DNA from: Aurelia coerulea
Lineage: Eukaryota > Cnidaria > Scyphozoa > Semaeostomeae > Ulmaridae
Direction of reading: 5' to 3'
Assembly: GCA_039566865.1 (NCBI GenBank)
Contig: CM076961.1
Span: 13,415,501-13,479,500, forward strand
DNA: 64,000 nucleotides
The notes beneath the pieces are model-generated. The model was not told the origin of the DNA, did no database searches, and saw only the letters and a program-made list of their open reading frames with translations. Positions 10,311 through 20,600 of this stretch are shown one piece after another. The position numbers and the translations under genes were made by a program. Each line of letters starts with the position of its first letter. Positions within the stretch are counted from its first letter, which is position 1.

Positions 10311-11909
10311 ATGGCTGAGTTGGAATTTGATGAAGATAAGGAGTTCTTGCTTGATGGCATCATCAATGGATTTGCACTTATCCCAGCCGATTCCACTTTA
10401 TCTCCTGCAGAGATGGACAATTATAGTTCATCAACAAAGCCGGAAGCAAGAGATAAAGTGGAACAAACTCTCCGGGAAGAGATAGCCGAGGGTAATTACA
10501 TTATTACCCCCACTAGGCCTACTATTATTAGTGCTATTAGTGCTGTTCCCAAGGCTGGCAGTGATGAGTTACGGCTTATTCATGATTGCAGTATGCCTAT
10601 TGGAAAGGGGGTTAATTCTTATGTCCCCTCCCTGGATAAGTTGCATTTTCAGACAATTGATGATGCCGTCAAGCTTGTGGATAAGGATTTTTATCTAGCA
10701 AAGATCGACTTACGGCATGCTTATAGGTCAGTACCCATCCACCCACATAACTATGCTGCTACGGGCCTTAAGTGGGTCTTTTCAGGGGACACCAGTCCTA
10801 CTTTTTTGTATGATACACGTCTTTGTTTTGGGGGAAGGAGGTCCCCTGGCATATTTCATCGCTTGACACAAAGCGTCAAACGCATGATGTCCCGCAGAGG
10901 TTTCAAGGGAATCGTTGTTTATTTAGATGATTTCCTCATTGTTTCACAGTCCCAGGCTGAGTGTGAACTTGCGTTCACCACTCTCCGTGAGCTGCTGCTG
11001 GACCTAGGGTTTCAAATCAGTCCTTCCAAGGTGGTTTCCCCATGCCAGCAGCTCACCTTTCTGGGTATTGTCTTTGACACATGTGCCATGGAACTCTCCT
11101 TGCCTCAAAACAAGCTAGACGAAACCAAGTTGCTCATTGCTACTTTTCTTAATCGGAAACGCGCCTCCAAACGTCAGCTCCAGCAACTCGCTGGCAAGCT
11201 CAATTGGGCGTGTCGTGTTGTTCATGGAGGACGGACATTCTTACGTCGTATATTAGACAGTATGAATTCGCTTCGCTCTGCCTCAGCCAAATTTCGCTTT
11301 ACACCGGAGTTCCGCAAGGATTTATTCTGGTGGCAAAGTTTCTTAGCGGTATTCAACGGCAAACGCATACTCCACAGCAAAGTTCCGATAGCTGATGTCG
11401 AAACAGATGCCTCCCAGGAAGCAGTTGGCTCCTATTTTCGGGGGGATTGGGCCTACTCTTTTCTCCCTGCAGATGCCCCTCTTGTAGCTCCCTTCCATAT
11501 AAATGTTAAAGAGGCATTTGCAATCTATCTAGCTGCTAAGAGGTGGGGTCCCCAATGGGCTAACCATCACGTGATTGTCCATTGTGATAATCAAGCCGCG
11601 GTGGCCATGATGAATAAGGGCACTACTGCCAATCCCATAATCATGTCATGGCTTAGGCATCTGTTCTGGCTGTCAGCTATTCATAACTTTCGGCTTACCG
11701 CTGTTTATGTTCCAGGCATAGACAATATTCGTGCAGACCGTATATCCCGTATGCATAACGGCGTTGCACTCATTCAGCTATATTCAGAGTTATGTAAATA
11801 TACAACTTCTCAGGTTGTATCCAGTGAGCTCCTTGTGAACCATATGTCTCCAACCAGTGCTATGTTTCTTCGTTCTAGGTACTGCACAGGTTTACAAGGA
11901 GCTCATTGA
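10311..11909 (+). CDS. Reverse transcriptase-RNase H
   Basis: The protein is 532 residues if it starts at ATG 10311; the same frame is open back to the gag TGA at 10266. The RT palm is clear: KIDLRHAYRSVPIHP, then FGGRRSPGIFHRLTQ, then the catalytic YLDDFLIVSQS and the LTFLGIVFD thumb-side motif. RNase H follows with its four acidic residues in DVETDAS, NVKEAF, HCDNQAAV and IRADRIS. There is no protease or methyltransferase. Expression may use TGA readthrough, reinitiation or splicing; the sequence does not decide. The last 53 bp overlap the recombinase ORF in another frame. Confidence 0.9.
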   Translation: MAELEFDEDKEFLLDGIINGFALIPADSTLSPAEMDNYSSSTKPEARDKVEQTLREEIAEGNYIITPTRPTIISAISAVPKAGSDELRLIHDCSMPIGKGVNSYVPSLDKLHFQTIDDAVKLVDKDFYLAKIDLRHAYRSVPIHPHNYAATGLKWVFSGDTSPTFLYDTRLCFGGRRSPGIFHRLTQSVKRMMSRRGFKGIVVYLDDFLIVSQSQAECELAFTTLRELLLDLGFQISPSKVVSPCQQLTFLGIVFDTCAMELSLPQNKLDETKLLIATFLNRKRASKRQLQQLAGKLNWACRVVHGGRTFLRRILDSMNSLRSASAKFRFTPEFRKDLFWWQSFLAVFNGKRILHSKVPIADVETDASQEAVGSYFRGDWAYSFLPADAPLVAPFHINVKEAFAIYLAAKRWGPQWANHHVIVHCDNQAAVAMMNKGTTANPIIMSWLRHLFWLSAIHNFRLTAVYVPGIDNIRADRISRMHNGVALIQLYSELCKYTTSQVVSSELLVNHMSPTSAMFLRSRYCTGLQGAH

Positions 11910-12867
11910 GGAGATTGCCTTCTTTCGCAACCAGACATTTGCCCCAAGCACCAAGCGGACCTATAGCACACATCGAGATACCTATCTCCGGTTTTGCCAA
12001 TTTATGAGCATTCCTTCAGTGCCGGCTTCTACACATGGGATTTGGTTATATGCAGCCTATTTGGCTCGTACGCTCAAATTTTCTAGCATCAAGCAGTACC
12101 TTGGCATTATTGGTCTAATGCACAAAGAGTTTGGTCTTACCAACCCCCTCATTGGGAACTGGCAACTTTCTTCCCTGCTCACAGGAGTAAAAAGGGTACA
12201 TGGCAATGACCCCAAACAGAAGCTCCCAATCACTTTTGATATCTTGCGTGGTATTCATTCGCAGCTCAATCCTACCTACAGTGTTGATGCTGCCTTCTGG
12301 GCCATATGTCTGGTTGCCTTTTTTGGTATGTTCCGGAAATCGCATCTACTCATCAGTAACAGTGGAAGCTTTGACCCTGCTAAGCAGCTCACCAAGGCCG
12401 ACTTCTCTTTCTTTCCTGGGGGTGCCCTGATTCGGGTGCGCTGGAGCAAAACTATACAATTTAGGGAAAAAGTGGTGCAGATACCCCTGATGCAAGTCCC
12501 AGGCTCCCGGTTCTGCCCTGTCTCTGCTATCGTTCAAGCTTTCTCCTTCACCCCTAACGTATCAAATGACTCTCAAGCCTTCCAATGGGTACATTCATCC
12601 CTGACTATTCGGCCTTTCACATATGGATTTTTCATGACTAAGCTGCGTTCATGCCTCAAAAAATGTGGCCTCAATGGAATGGATTTTGGCTCCCATTCCT
12701 TTCGTCGTGGGGGGGCATCATTAGCCTTCCAAGTTGGTCTACCCCTTGAGATCATCAAGATTTTGGGTGACTGGAAGTCTAATGCAGTTCTCTTGTACCT
12801 CACTGTCCCCCTTGATATCAGAGTCAAAGCTACCACTCTTCTTTCACAACATATACCACAACAATAA
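11857..12867 (+). CDS. Tyrosine recombinase
   Basis: The recombinase is a member of the lambda-integrase fold that integrates the circular DNA copy. The frame opens at GTG 11857 inside the end of the RT ORF (overlap 11857-11909). The first ATG (12004) would remove N-terminal residues, so translation probably uses a frameshift or splicing; a pyrimidine-rich acceptor-like TTTCTTCGTTCTAG ends at 11878. Catalytic residues: Arg in FFGMFRKSH, Lys in RVRWSKTIQF, HxxR in HSFRRGGAS, Trp in GDWKSN and Tyr in AVLLYL. The stop at 12865-12867 is 33 bp before B1. Confidence 0.9.
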   Translation: MLCFFVLGTAQVYKELIEEIAFFRNQTFAPSTKRTYSTHRDTYLRFCQFMSIPSVPASTHGIWLYAAYLARTLKFSSIKQYLGIIGLMHKEFGLTNPLIGNWQLSSLLTGVKRVHGNDPKQKLPITFDILRGIHSQLNPTYSVDAAFWAICLVAFFGMFRKSHLLISNSGSFDPAKQLTKADFSFFPGGALIRVRWSKTIQFREKVVQIPLMQVPGSRFCPVSAIVQAFSFTPNVSNDSQAFQWVHSSLTIRPFTYGFFMTKLRSCLKKCGLNGMDFGSHSFRRGGASLAFQVGLPLEIIKILGDWKSNAVLLYLTVPLDIRVKATTLLSQHIPQQ

Positions 12868-12900
12868 CATTCCACCTACAACAATATCCTTTGGATTTGG

Positions 12901-13051
12901 CAGATTATTACAACTATGTAATAATTATTCAATAATATGTTAAAGGACTGTTTACTGTATCGTATTGTGTTTTAGGTTAGATATTTGTTTGTGTTATGAG
13001 AATTCATCTTAATCCCAACACTGTGTCTTTTCTAACACATATCTGATTTAG
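12901..13051 (+). repeat. Split direct repeat B1
   Basis: The 151-bp repeat begins CAGATTATTACAAC and ends ATCTGATTTAG; it recurs as B2 at 13434-13584. It abuts A2 with no spacer, as expected for the B1-A2 junction of Ngaro-type elements. Confidence 0.93.
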
Positions 13052-13392
13052 GTGTACATTTAGATAATAAACTAAATGTTAGTCTAAATCAGCAAGTGTT
13101 GGGTATAGGTTGAATATTGGAGGACCTAGGGTTTTCATCATACTAGGGCAGCCTCAGATTTCGCAATATTGCTTGACGTCAATATGGCCTATTTCCTCAT
13201 ACCTGCATTAGTCAGTGTGAGTCAGATATGATGCCATAACTTGGTAGCCTATCAGTGAATGGCAAACTACGTAGTTCAGCTCCCTTTGCCATATTTGGGG
13301 CATCAATGGTAGGGTACAGTATATATAGGGGTTTCTGCTAGGTGTCCTTCACTTGCAAAATCTTCATGGACACCTAGACATCTCAAGTTTTC
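13052..13392 (+). repeat. Split direct repeat A2
   Basis: This copy of A1 shows no difference by eye over 341 bp. It carries the same TATA-like box and hairpin, so it could promote transcription outward into flanking DNA toward LTA4H, about 1.1 kb away. Confidence 0.93.
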
Positions 13393-13433
13393 CCCACCCT
13401 CCACTCCACATGACACATAACACAATTGTATTA

Positions 13434-13584
13434 CAGATTATTACAACTATGTAATAATTATTCAATAATATGTTAAAGGACTGTTTACTGTATCGTATTG
13501 TGTTTTAGGTTAGATATTTGTTTGTGTTATGAGAATTCATCTTAATCCCAACACTGTGTCTTTTCTAACACATATCTGATTTAG
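13434..13584 (+). repeat. Split direct repeat B2
   Basis: This copy of B1 marks the 3' end of the element. Flanks (ending ACAGATAATT on the left, starting ACACCAAGAA on the right) share no target duplication, as usual for recombinase-mediated insertion. Confidence 0.93.
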
Positions 13585-14487
13585 ACACCAAGAAGAAACT
13601 TTTTTTCAAAAAAAGCTCTCTGTTACCATCAAGTACAACTCTAGACCCCTTCACATGCAAAAATTCAAGGTAAAATACCAATCATTGTGACTAGGGTTTT
13701 GGAAATGGTAAGTACACTTATGCAAAAGTAGCATTTTGAGAAAAACGAGGTCAAAGTTTCTTTCTTTCAAATGTAAGGTCCCTCATGTTCGCAAACAGCT
13801 GACTGGCTAAGAGTACCCAATCGAAAAGTTCATTATCTATCAATGCAAAATCTTCTGGCTTTCAAGTAAATTCCTCTTCTAAAGTTTCTGGAGAAAGGAG
13901 TAGCCTTGCAGAGTTTCTCTTCACATTATGACTTCTTTTTAGGTGGACTCTCATTTTCTCTTTCATCCCAAAGATCGGTTGGCCTAGACCAACTCTCCTT
14001 TTGCGTGTTTTGTTTTGGTCTTGCTTGCTGGACGTTTGGAAGTGGACGCTCGCTCCGATTCCTTTCCTTACTACAAGTTGGTTTTTGGGAGCTCTTCTGT
14101 TTGCTTCCCTTGCAAGTCTATAAGCTGCTTTCTTCTGTTCCATATCTTTGAAGGATATTATCGGTTTCCCTTGGAGGAATCTTTACTCGATTCAAATTCT
14201 TCTCCCATCGACTTTGCCGGCCATTTTATTGCGATGAAATGATGACTCATACTTCTGAGAACTACTGAAAAAGAGGCTACCACAAGATTTAATGCTTGAT
14301 ATCCCGCCCCGCTCTAGAATAATAGGTGAAAACGATACACTGAAAAATGGCATATCCCGTCCGAAAAATATACTAAATACACCCCCCCCCCCCAGGCCAG
14401 GGTTGAAGCAAGCTTCCGCTTTCAACAGTTACAAATGCGGAGGCGCATAACTCAGCGCCCTCGTACTTTTGTTTCTCTTCCTTCAAA
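13585..14487. other. Upstream region of LTA4H
   Basis: Probably contains the LTA4H promoter, but I see no TATA box or other core element I can defend. A poly-C run (14382-14394) preceded by an AT-rich block beginning near 14280 looks like the end of an old repeat. A 93-codon minus-strand ORF (13862-14143) of basic composition is unrecognised; see rejected items. Confidence 0.35.
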
Positions 14488-14643
14488 ATGGCTGCCAGAA
14501 CAGACCCATGCTCACTTTCAAATCCTGAAGATCTCCAATGCAACCACATAAGTTGGAAGATTGAAGTTGATTTTCCTGCAAAAGTACTTAGATGCTCTGC
14601 AAATCTGAAGTTTGAATGCATCAAAGGGGATGTCAAGAAATTG
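14488..14643 (+). CDS. LTA4H: LTA4H exon 1 (start codon)
   Basis: ATG in AAAATGGCTGCC, a good Kozak context. It encodes 52 residues ([16 protein letters not shown]...) including the DPCSLSNP motif like the DTCSLASP start of vertebrate LTA4H. Ends phase 0 at TTG|GTAAGA. Confidence 0.93.
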
Positions 14644-17600
14644 GTAAGAACAGGAAAAAAGACAATTTAAATAATTCTATCTTTTGCCTGATCAATCGAA
14701 TAGGCCTAGAGTACTGTTGCCCTGAATGGGTCTAATCACAAATAGAATTGATTTTCTTATGAAAGTGTATGCCTCCTGGAAATATTTTCTTTATGAATAT
14801 AGACTTCATTTCCTTGCCAACCATTAGTTCTAGGCCAAAGGTATTTTTAGTCTTGTTTCCTCTTGAAACAAAGCCTAACATCCAGCAGCAGTGAAAATAA
14901 TGTTTTCTCCAATTTTCGCCCTGAATGGGTCTAAATATTGTTTATTCCTCAGCAGGGAAATTTTACTAGCAGGAAAGTCAAGCTTCTCTCTACAGATACC
15001 ACACTGAATCACTGAATGAACTTTAGGTGAATGTTTATAGTATCTGGCTCTTGCCATTTTTGGCAACACAAAACTTTAATGGACAGCTCTCACATTTCCT
15101 GCGCCGCTGAAGCTCAAATTTATGTAAAACTCAACTGTTGTGATAATTTTCAAAGCTGAAGAAACAGCAAAGTTGATGAAACACTCAAAATATATCAAAA
15201 TAACTTTAGTAGCACCCTTCCTTTCTAAACTGACACAATACCAGCACACACAAACTTGGATCGCTACGTGGAGTCGTTTGAAAAAAAGACCCATTCAGGG
15301 CGAATTTTTCCCGATTTATTTGCCTATGGAAAATACGCATATCAGCAACAAAAATGGACGAGAGGTTTCAATGAATGTTAGAATTTACTCTTAAAAGGTT
15401 GATATGATCTGTGAAACAGTTTAACTGCATATCAAATGTGCGAAAATGGAAAAAATACAGGCTGACTCATTCCACTAATTTGAACCAGAAAAAAGATTTG
15501 ATGAAACTTGCGAGTCCACAGAAGATAGTCTGCCTGAAAACTTCATATTTTTGGAAATATCGTCTTCAATGAAACACAAGCAAAGAATATTGTAAAGAAA
15601 GGTGTCAGCAAAACATTTTTGTTGTGTTTTGAAAAATCTTAAATCCAGGCGCCTTGTATTTTTGTCGAAAGAAGAGTCGTGTGATTCTGATGAAAAATGG
15701 CATTACACCAATTCAGGGTGACAGTACTCTAGTAGAGATAGTCAGTGAAGCACAGGTCAAAGTCAAATCAAGTTTTCCTTGATGTTGTACACACATTATC
15801 ATAGATATAGTAGTATCAAAGGTGTTGTGATGCAGTGGTGTAATCCTCTGACATTGCAGCCGGAACATCAGGCAGGCCAAGATAAAATAAGAAGGGTTTT
15901 TTGATCCCAGGTATTAGAGCCCCACCACTTGAGCATCATGACAAGGGTTGTGGACTTGATAAGGCCTGTTCTACCGGGTGTCCCAAAAAAAAGTACTCCC
16001 GTTTGAAAAATCGCGAAAAATTGATTTCACGGCTGATCTTCAATTTTCTTTTTTGTCAAGTATATCAAGGACCAATTATTTTTCAATATATAGCTGATCT
16101 TGTAATTGGCTTAAAAAGTAGCAAATTTAGCTCTTTTTTGGGCTACCTGGTTTTGAACCATACTGCAAAAAGCACTGATGATTGCGAGATCAATTTCTTT
16201 GTGCATGTAAACGATCTAATTTGGTCATAAATGACAGAAAGAAATGCCCAAAATCATGGCCGACCTCAATGATGATAAAAATCTGAAAAGTTTGACTCAT
16301 AGGCAAGATTGACTATTTTGCTTAAAGACTATAGCTCAAAATAAGGTTTTCAACGTGTAATTGTTCTACTTTGTTGCATCAAAAGCAAACATTTAATCAT
16401 CTATGAATATTTTTGACTCTTTGACAAACCAATTCAAAAAGAAAATTTTGTCAAAGGTTTGATAATCAATTTTTGGTGATATTTGAAACAGGAGTACTTT
16501 TTTTGGGACACCCGGTACTCCTGCGATCCCGCAGCTCTTGGCACTAAAACCACAACTTCACCTGCACCAGTATACATGATAATACAGTTTTGGCAGGCCG
16601 TGAACAACGCTAAAGCACACACAAGGGCTGTGCACTAAATGTTTGACATTAAACAAAGGCCTGATATCTAAAATCTTACCATTGTAAAAAATATTGATCA
16701 TTGACTTTTTCATTGGCATGTTGTAGTCCATCATATTATACTACGATCAAGATCATTAGCGTACATCGTTTGGACTAGAAGACTGTCTGTTCTCATCAAT
16801 GATCAGGGGAACATCAGTTGTCAGGTGCCTCATCAATCTATATGGCCATATATGGTCCAGGTCATGCGTCTTGTTGGAGGGTTTTCAAGATTGTCAGCAA
16901 CTGTATCAGACTCTCTGCAAGCATGTTTGCTAATGTATTTGAGCAGGATACAGTGTGAGAAACCAGTCTGCAGAGTATGGCAGTTCTCGTTTGGCCTCTT
17001 TCAACGAGCGGATGCACATGCAATGGACTGTGGCTGACAAAATTTTCCAATGAACAAGATTAAAGTGTAATTTTGCAATTTTAAGTTCAGTTTCTATTGG
17101 ATATGGTGTACTTCTCAGTGTGGAACCAGGGCCGTAGCTACATTGGGGGGTGCGGCACCCCCCTCGCCAAATCTCAATCGGCAAATCAAGTAAAAGTTAC
17201 ACTCAATCGGCAAATCCCTGAGATCGGAACAAGAGCGGTTTAGTTTTGCCAAGCTACGTTACGTCACAATGCAAAGTTTGTTAATGTTAAAGGGAATCTA
17301 AGCATATATAAGCCCTTGATAAAAATAGCCGTGCAAAGACAATAGGCTATGACACGTGCCGCACCATATTTGCGTAACTGATCTATATCAACAGGAAATG
17401 GCTAGAATTTGACCGCAAGTGGCTTGAGCCACTTTTATATGCTTACATTCCCTTTAATTTTGCTTAGCAGAAATTTTGCTCGTAGTTTAGATTGTCATAT
17501 TTTTCAAACGGGATTTGGGAATTTGGCAACAGCTTTCGGGAAGCAGGATTAACCTCGTTCTTCAGCCTCGTTTGATGTGCCTCATTTCGGCATTTGCGTG

Positions 17601-20600
17601 GCCACGGATGGGGTTGTCAAAAGATGGTCCTCAAGGTTCTTTCAAAATGAATTGAAAGTAGTTGTCTATAGAATTTTTCTGAGAAATGGTGAATGTTGAC
17701 TGGGAGAGTCATTTCAAGCCAAAGTAAAGGTTGGTGTTTTGAAATTTTTCTAGACAAACTATCATGTAATTGTCAAGGCATCCACTATGGGGGCGGGCAA
17801 ATGGATTGTTAGAGCCGTTCTAAGATAAGGTAAAAATGCCTTTGCATAAAGATTTTCCTGAATGTTGTGATTCAAAGAAAATTGTTACAAATTGGCATTC
17901 TAAGCCAAAGAAAACTGCATTACTTAAAAAGCTTCTTGGGGATGCTATGATTTGTAAGATTACCTGTTACAAAATGTTCAATGTTAGCATTACTGTCGTT
18001 GGATCGCTAGAAGTGTTCTAAGCCAAAGTAGAGGGCGTTTCGTCAAAATTTAGCTGGGAGCTTCGCCCCCAGATCCCATCATCTTAATACCCTCCCACTT
18101 AATTTGCCATGGCCAAGACGCTGCTCATTGCGTTTGATCGCACACAAAAGTCCTTCGTCATGAACTGCTCTAGAAGAGGGTGGAAGAAACTTTGGAAGCA
18201 ATGTTAAATTACGATAAAAAAGACCTAAATAAAGTTAAACCAAGATATTATAAAGTCCTTTATGATATCTTGGTTAAACTGAATGATAATTGTAGTCAAA
18301 AGCAGAGGGCATGCCTCTGGACACCATCAAACGTCGTGAAAATATTAAATCTAGGTTTTGATGTACTTTAGGAAGGACAGCGGGAATTCGGTAAAAAATC
18401 ATGATAGGAATCGGGAATTTGGCTGAAAATGTAGCTGGAATTTTGGAATGAGGGGGCCTATTGCGTACCCTCTTACCAGAAAAAGAACTAGATTCAGTGT
18501 TTGATATCGCCATAGCTAACGAGAAATTTCAATTAGCGAAACAAGTTGGCCTTTTGTGTTGTCGTGTTAGAGCCCTATCTTGTGAAAAGGCAAGGGAAAG
18601 CAAAAATCGAATTGTTTCTCTGTGGAGAGGAAATTGAGCCACTCAAGAAGAAGTATGTGTGTGTGACAGTTAAAGGCCACGCCCAAAAGTCACACCCACC
18701 AGTCGGCAAATTGAGAGCTTGCACCCCCCTAGCTTGATATCTATAGCGGCGGCCCTGTGGAACTCTGCAGGGGCGGTCAAGTACGGTAAATTTTGTGACC
18801 CCACCTTTGTCCTGAGAAAAAAAATAAACCAACCCAGTTTTGACCGAAGTCTATGCTACACAACTTAGAAAAAGCCAAGTTTTGAGGACATAGCTGGTCA
18901 CCACCAAATTATGGACATTCTCGCCTACAACACTGCATTCTAGCCATTTTAAAGTTTTCACATACAATTATAGCTAATGCGTCGTTACCTCTGTCCTTTT
19001 TGTTGCAGCAATCTCACCCAGTTTTTCCATCTTTCAAATTAAGATAGATCAATTTCAGGTACAGCGGTGCTACCTCTGTCCCAAATAAGTGCCGAAACCT
19101 ACCCAGTTCTTGCATGGAATCGGACATTCAATGTACTGCGGTGGTACCTCTGTCCGAATTAAGTGCCGAAATCCACCCGGTTTTTGCACGGAATCGGACA
19201 TTGAATGTACAGCGGTGCTACCTCTGTCCCAAATAAATGCCGAAATCCACCCATTTTTTCCATGGAATCGGACATTGAATGTACAGTTGGTCTGAATCTG
19301 GAAATAATGGTGATGTCAGCTTTCTCTTGCCTTTGGGCAGAAAAAACCAATGCTGACATGTGCAAATCCAACCAGTTTTGGGGACAAACCTTGCCCAGTG
19401 GCAAATTGTCCAAAAATATCGAGGAAAAAGCCAAATTCACTGAAAGCAAAAAAAGCCAACTTTTGTGGACAAAGCTGGCCCAGATTTCAGGTAAAAAGGT
19501 CAACTTTTGGGACACACCTAGAACCACTGTCTCCATAGGGACATGACCACCCCTGACTCTGAAGTGCTGTACAAAAAATCATAGCCAATGAGGAAAAATT
19601 AGTATAGCGTTCGCCAAACCTTCCAAATGTTGCCTTGATTAGGCCAACCACAATGTCTGTGATATAACCAGTGCTGGCACTAGAACCGAATTTTCCCCCT
19701 CTGCAAGATTGATAAAATGTCCCAAATTTATATGACATTCAAATTTTAAGCTTCTGAAATTCTGATAACTTCTCTTCAGGGAATCAGTAGAGTCTGCACG
19801 CAGGCTATCTCCGCCTAGCCCGTTCTAAATTAAAGGGGCCCATTAGCCATGTACGAAGAACGCTGGTACATGACAAAATTTAAAAAAGCTTAGGGAAGAA
19901 GCTTCCAACTAACCATTGCAATTAATTAAACGGTTTTTTCGTGGCCCAGTGCGAGCGAAATGTTTTCATAACTGAACTGCTGAAGGTGTGTGACGGAGTG
20001 GAGGCACGGCAATAAGTGAGCAGTTGGCAACTGATTACATTGTTGGTATTCTTGGCTGGTTCTCGCAATGCGTTCTTGGTTCCTTTATTACTGAGTTACA
20101 GCATCTCACCCCTACATGTACTCATTTTACTTCGTACATAAAGATGGAGGCAATGAGCTTCTTCAAAGCTGTGGTAATTCCGATACTGTTCATGTTTGAT
20201 ATTTCTTTTTTTACTGGGGGAGGGTAGCCCTTCAGCACACAAGAGCTATTTCTCAATGGGGTTCTCGCATTCTTTGTCAGACCTTCATTCTCTGCCTTAA
20301 GGAAAATGTTCTCCTGTGGACTCCTTTGGGACAGGCAGCGCCTTTTTCTGCTCTTTACCCCATTATCTTATTGACTTATTATCTTATGCTGCCACTCTTT
20401 CATTTCAACATATTTCGAACTTCCCTTGGGAAGATAGGCAGACGTTCCTCTCTTGGTCCACTTGTTACTGGCTTGTTCCTCGCTTGTTCCGCTTTTTACT
20501 GACCTGTCCCGCTTGTTACTGGCTTGTTCCTCTTGTTCCATGTTTAAGTAACGTCAAGTCTTAGCTGGTTCACGGAATGCGTTCTTGTTTTGTGAGAGCG

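Larger units (their letters stand above)
8507..13584 (+). mobile_element. Ngaro-like (DIRS order) tyrosine-recombinase retrotransposon
   Basis: The 5.08-kb element has split direct repeats in the order A1 (8507-8847), ORFs, B1 (12901-13051), A2 (13052-13392), 41-bp spacer, B2 (13434-13584). This is the layout of Ngaro/PAT elements, which insert as circles through a tyrosine recombinase and make no target duplication. It encodes gag-like, RT-RNase H and tyrosine recombinase proteins. There is no DNA methyltransferase domain between RNase H and recombinase, which favours Ngaro over PAT or DIRS1. I see no disabling mutation, and A1/A2 and B1/B2 appear identical by eye, so the insertion is young and possibly still competent. 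Confidence 0.92.

Noticed and set aside
13862..14143. 93-codon basic minus-strand ORF upstream of LTA4H
   Set aside because: Could be a divergent gene's exon, but I recognise no domain and found no convincing splice sites or promoter.
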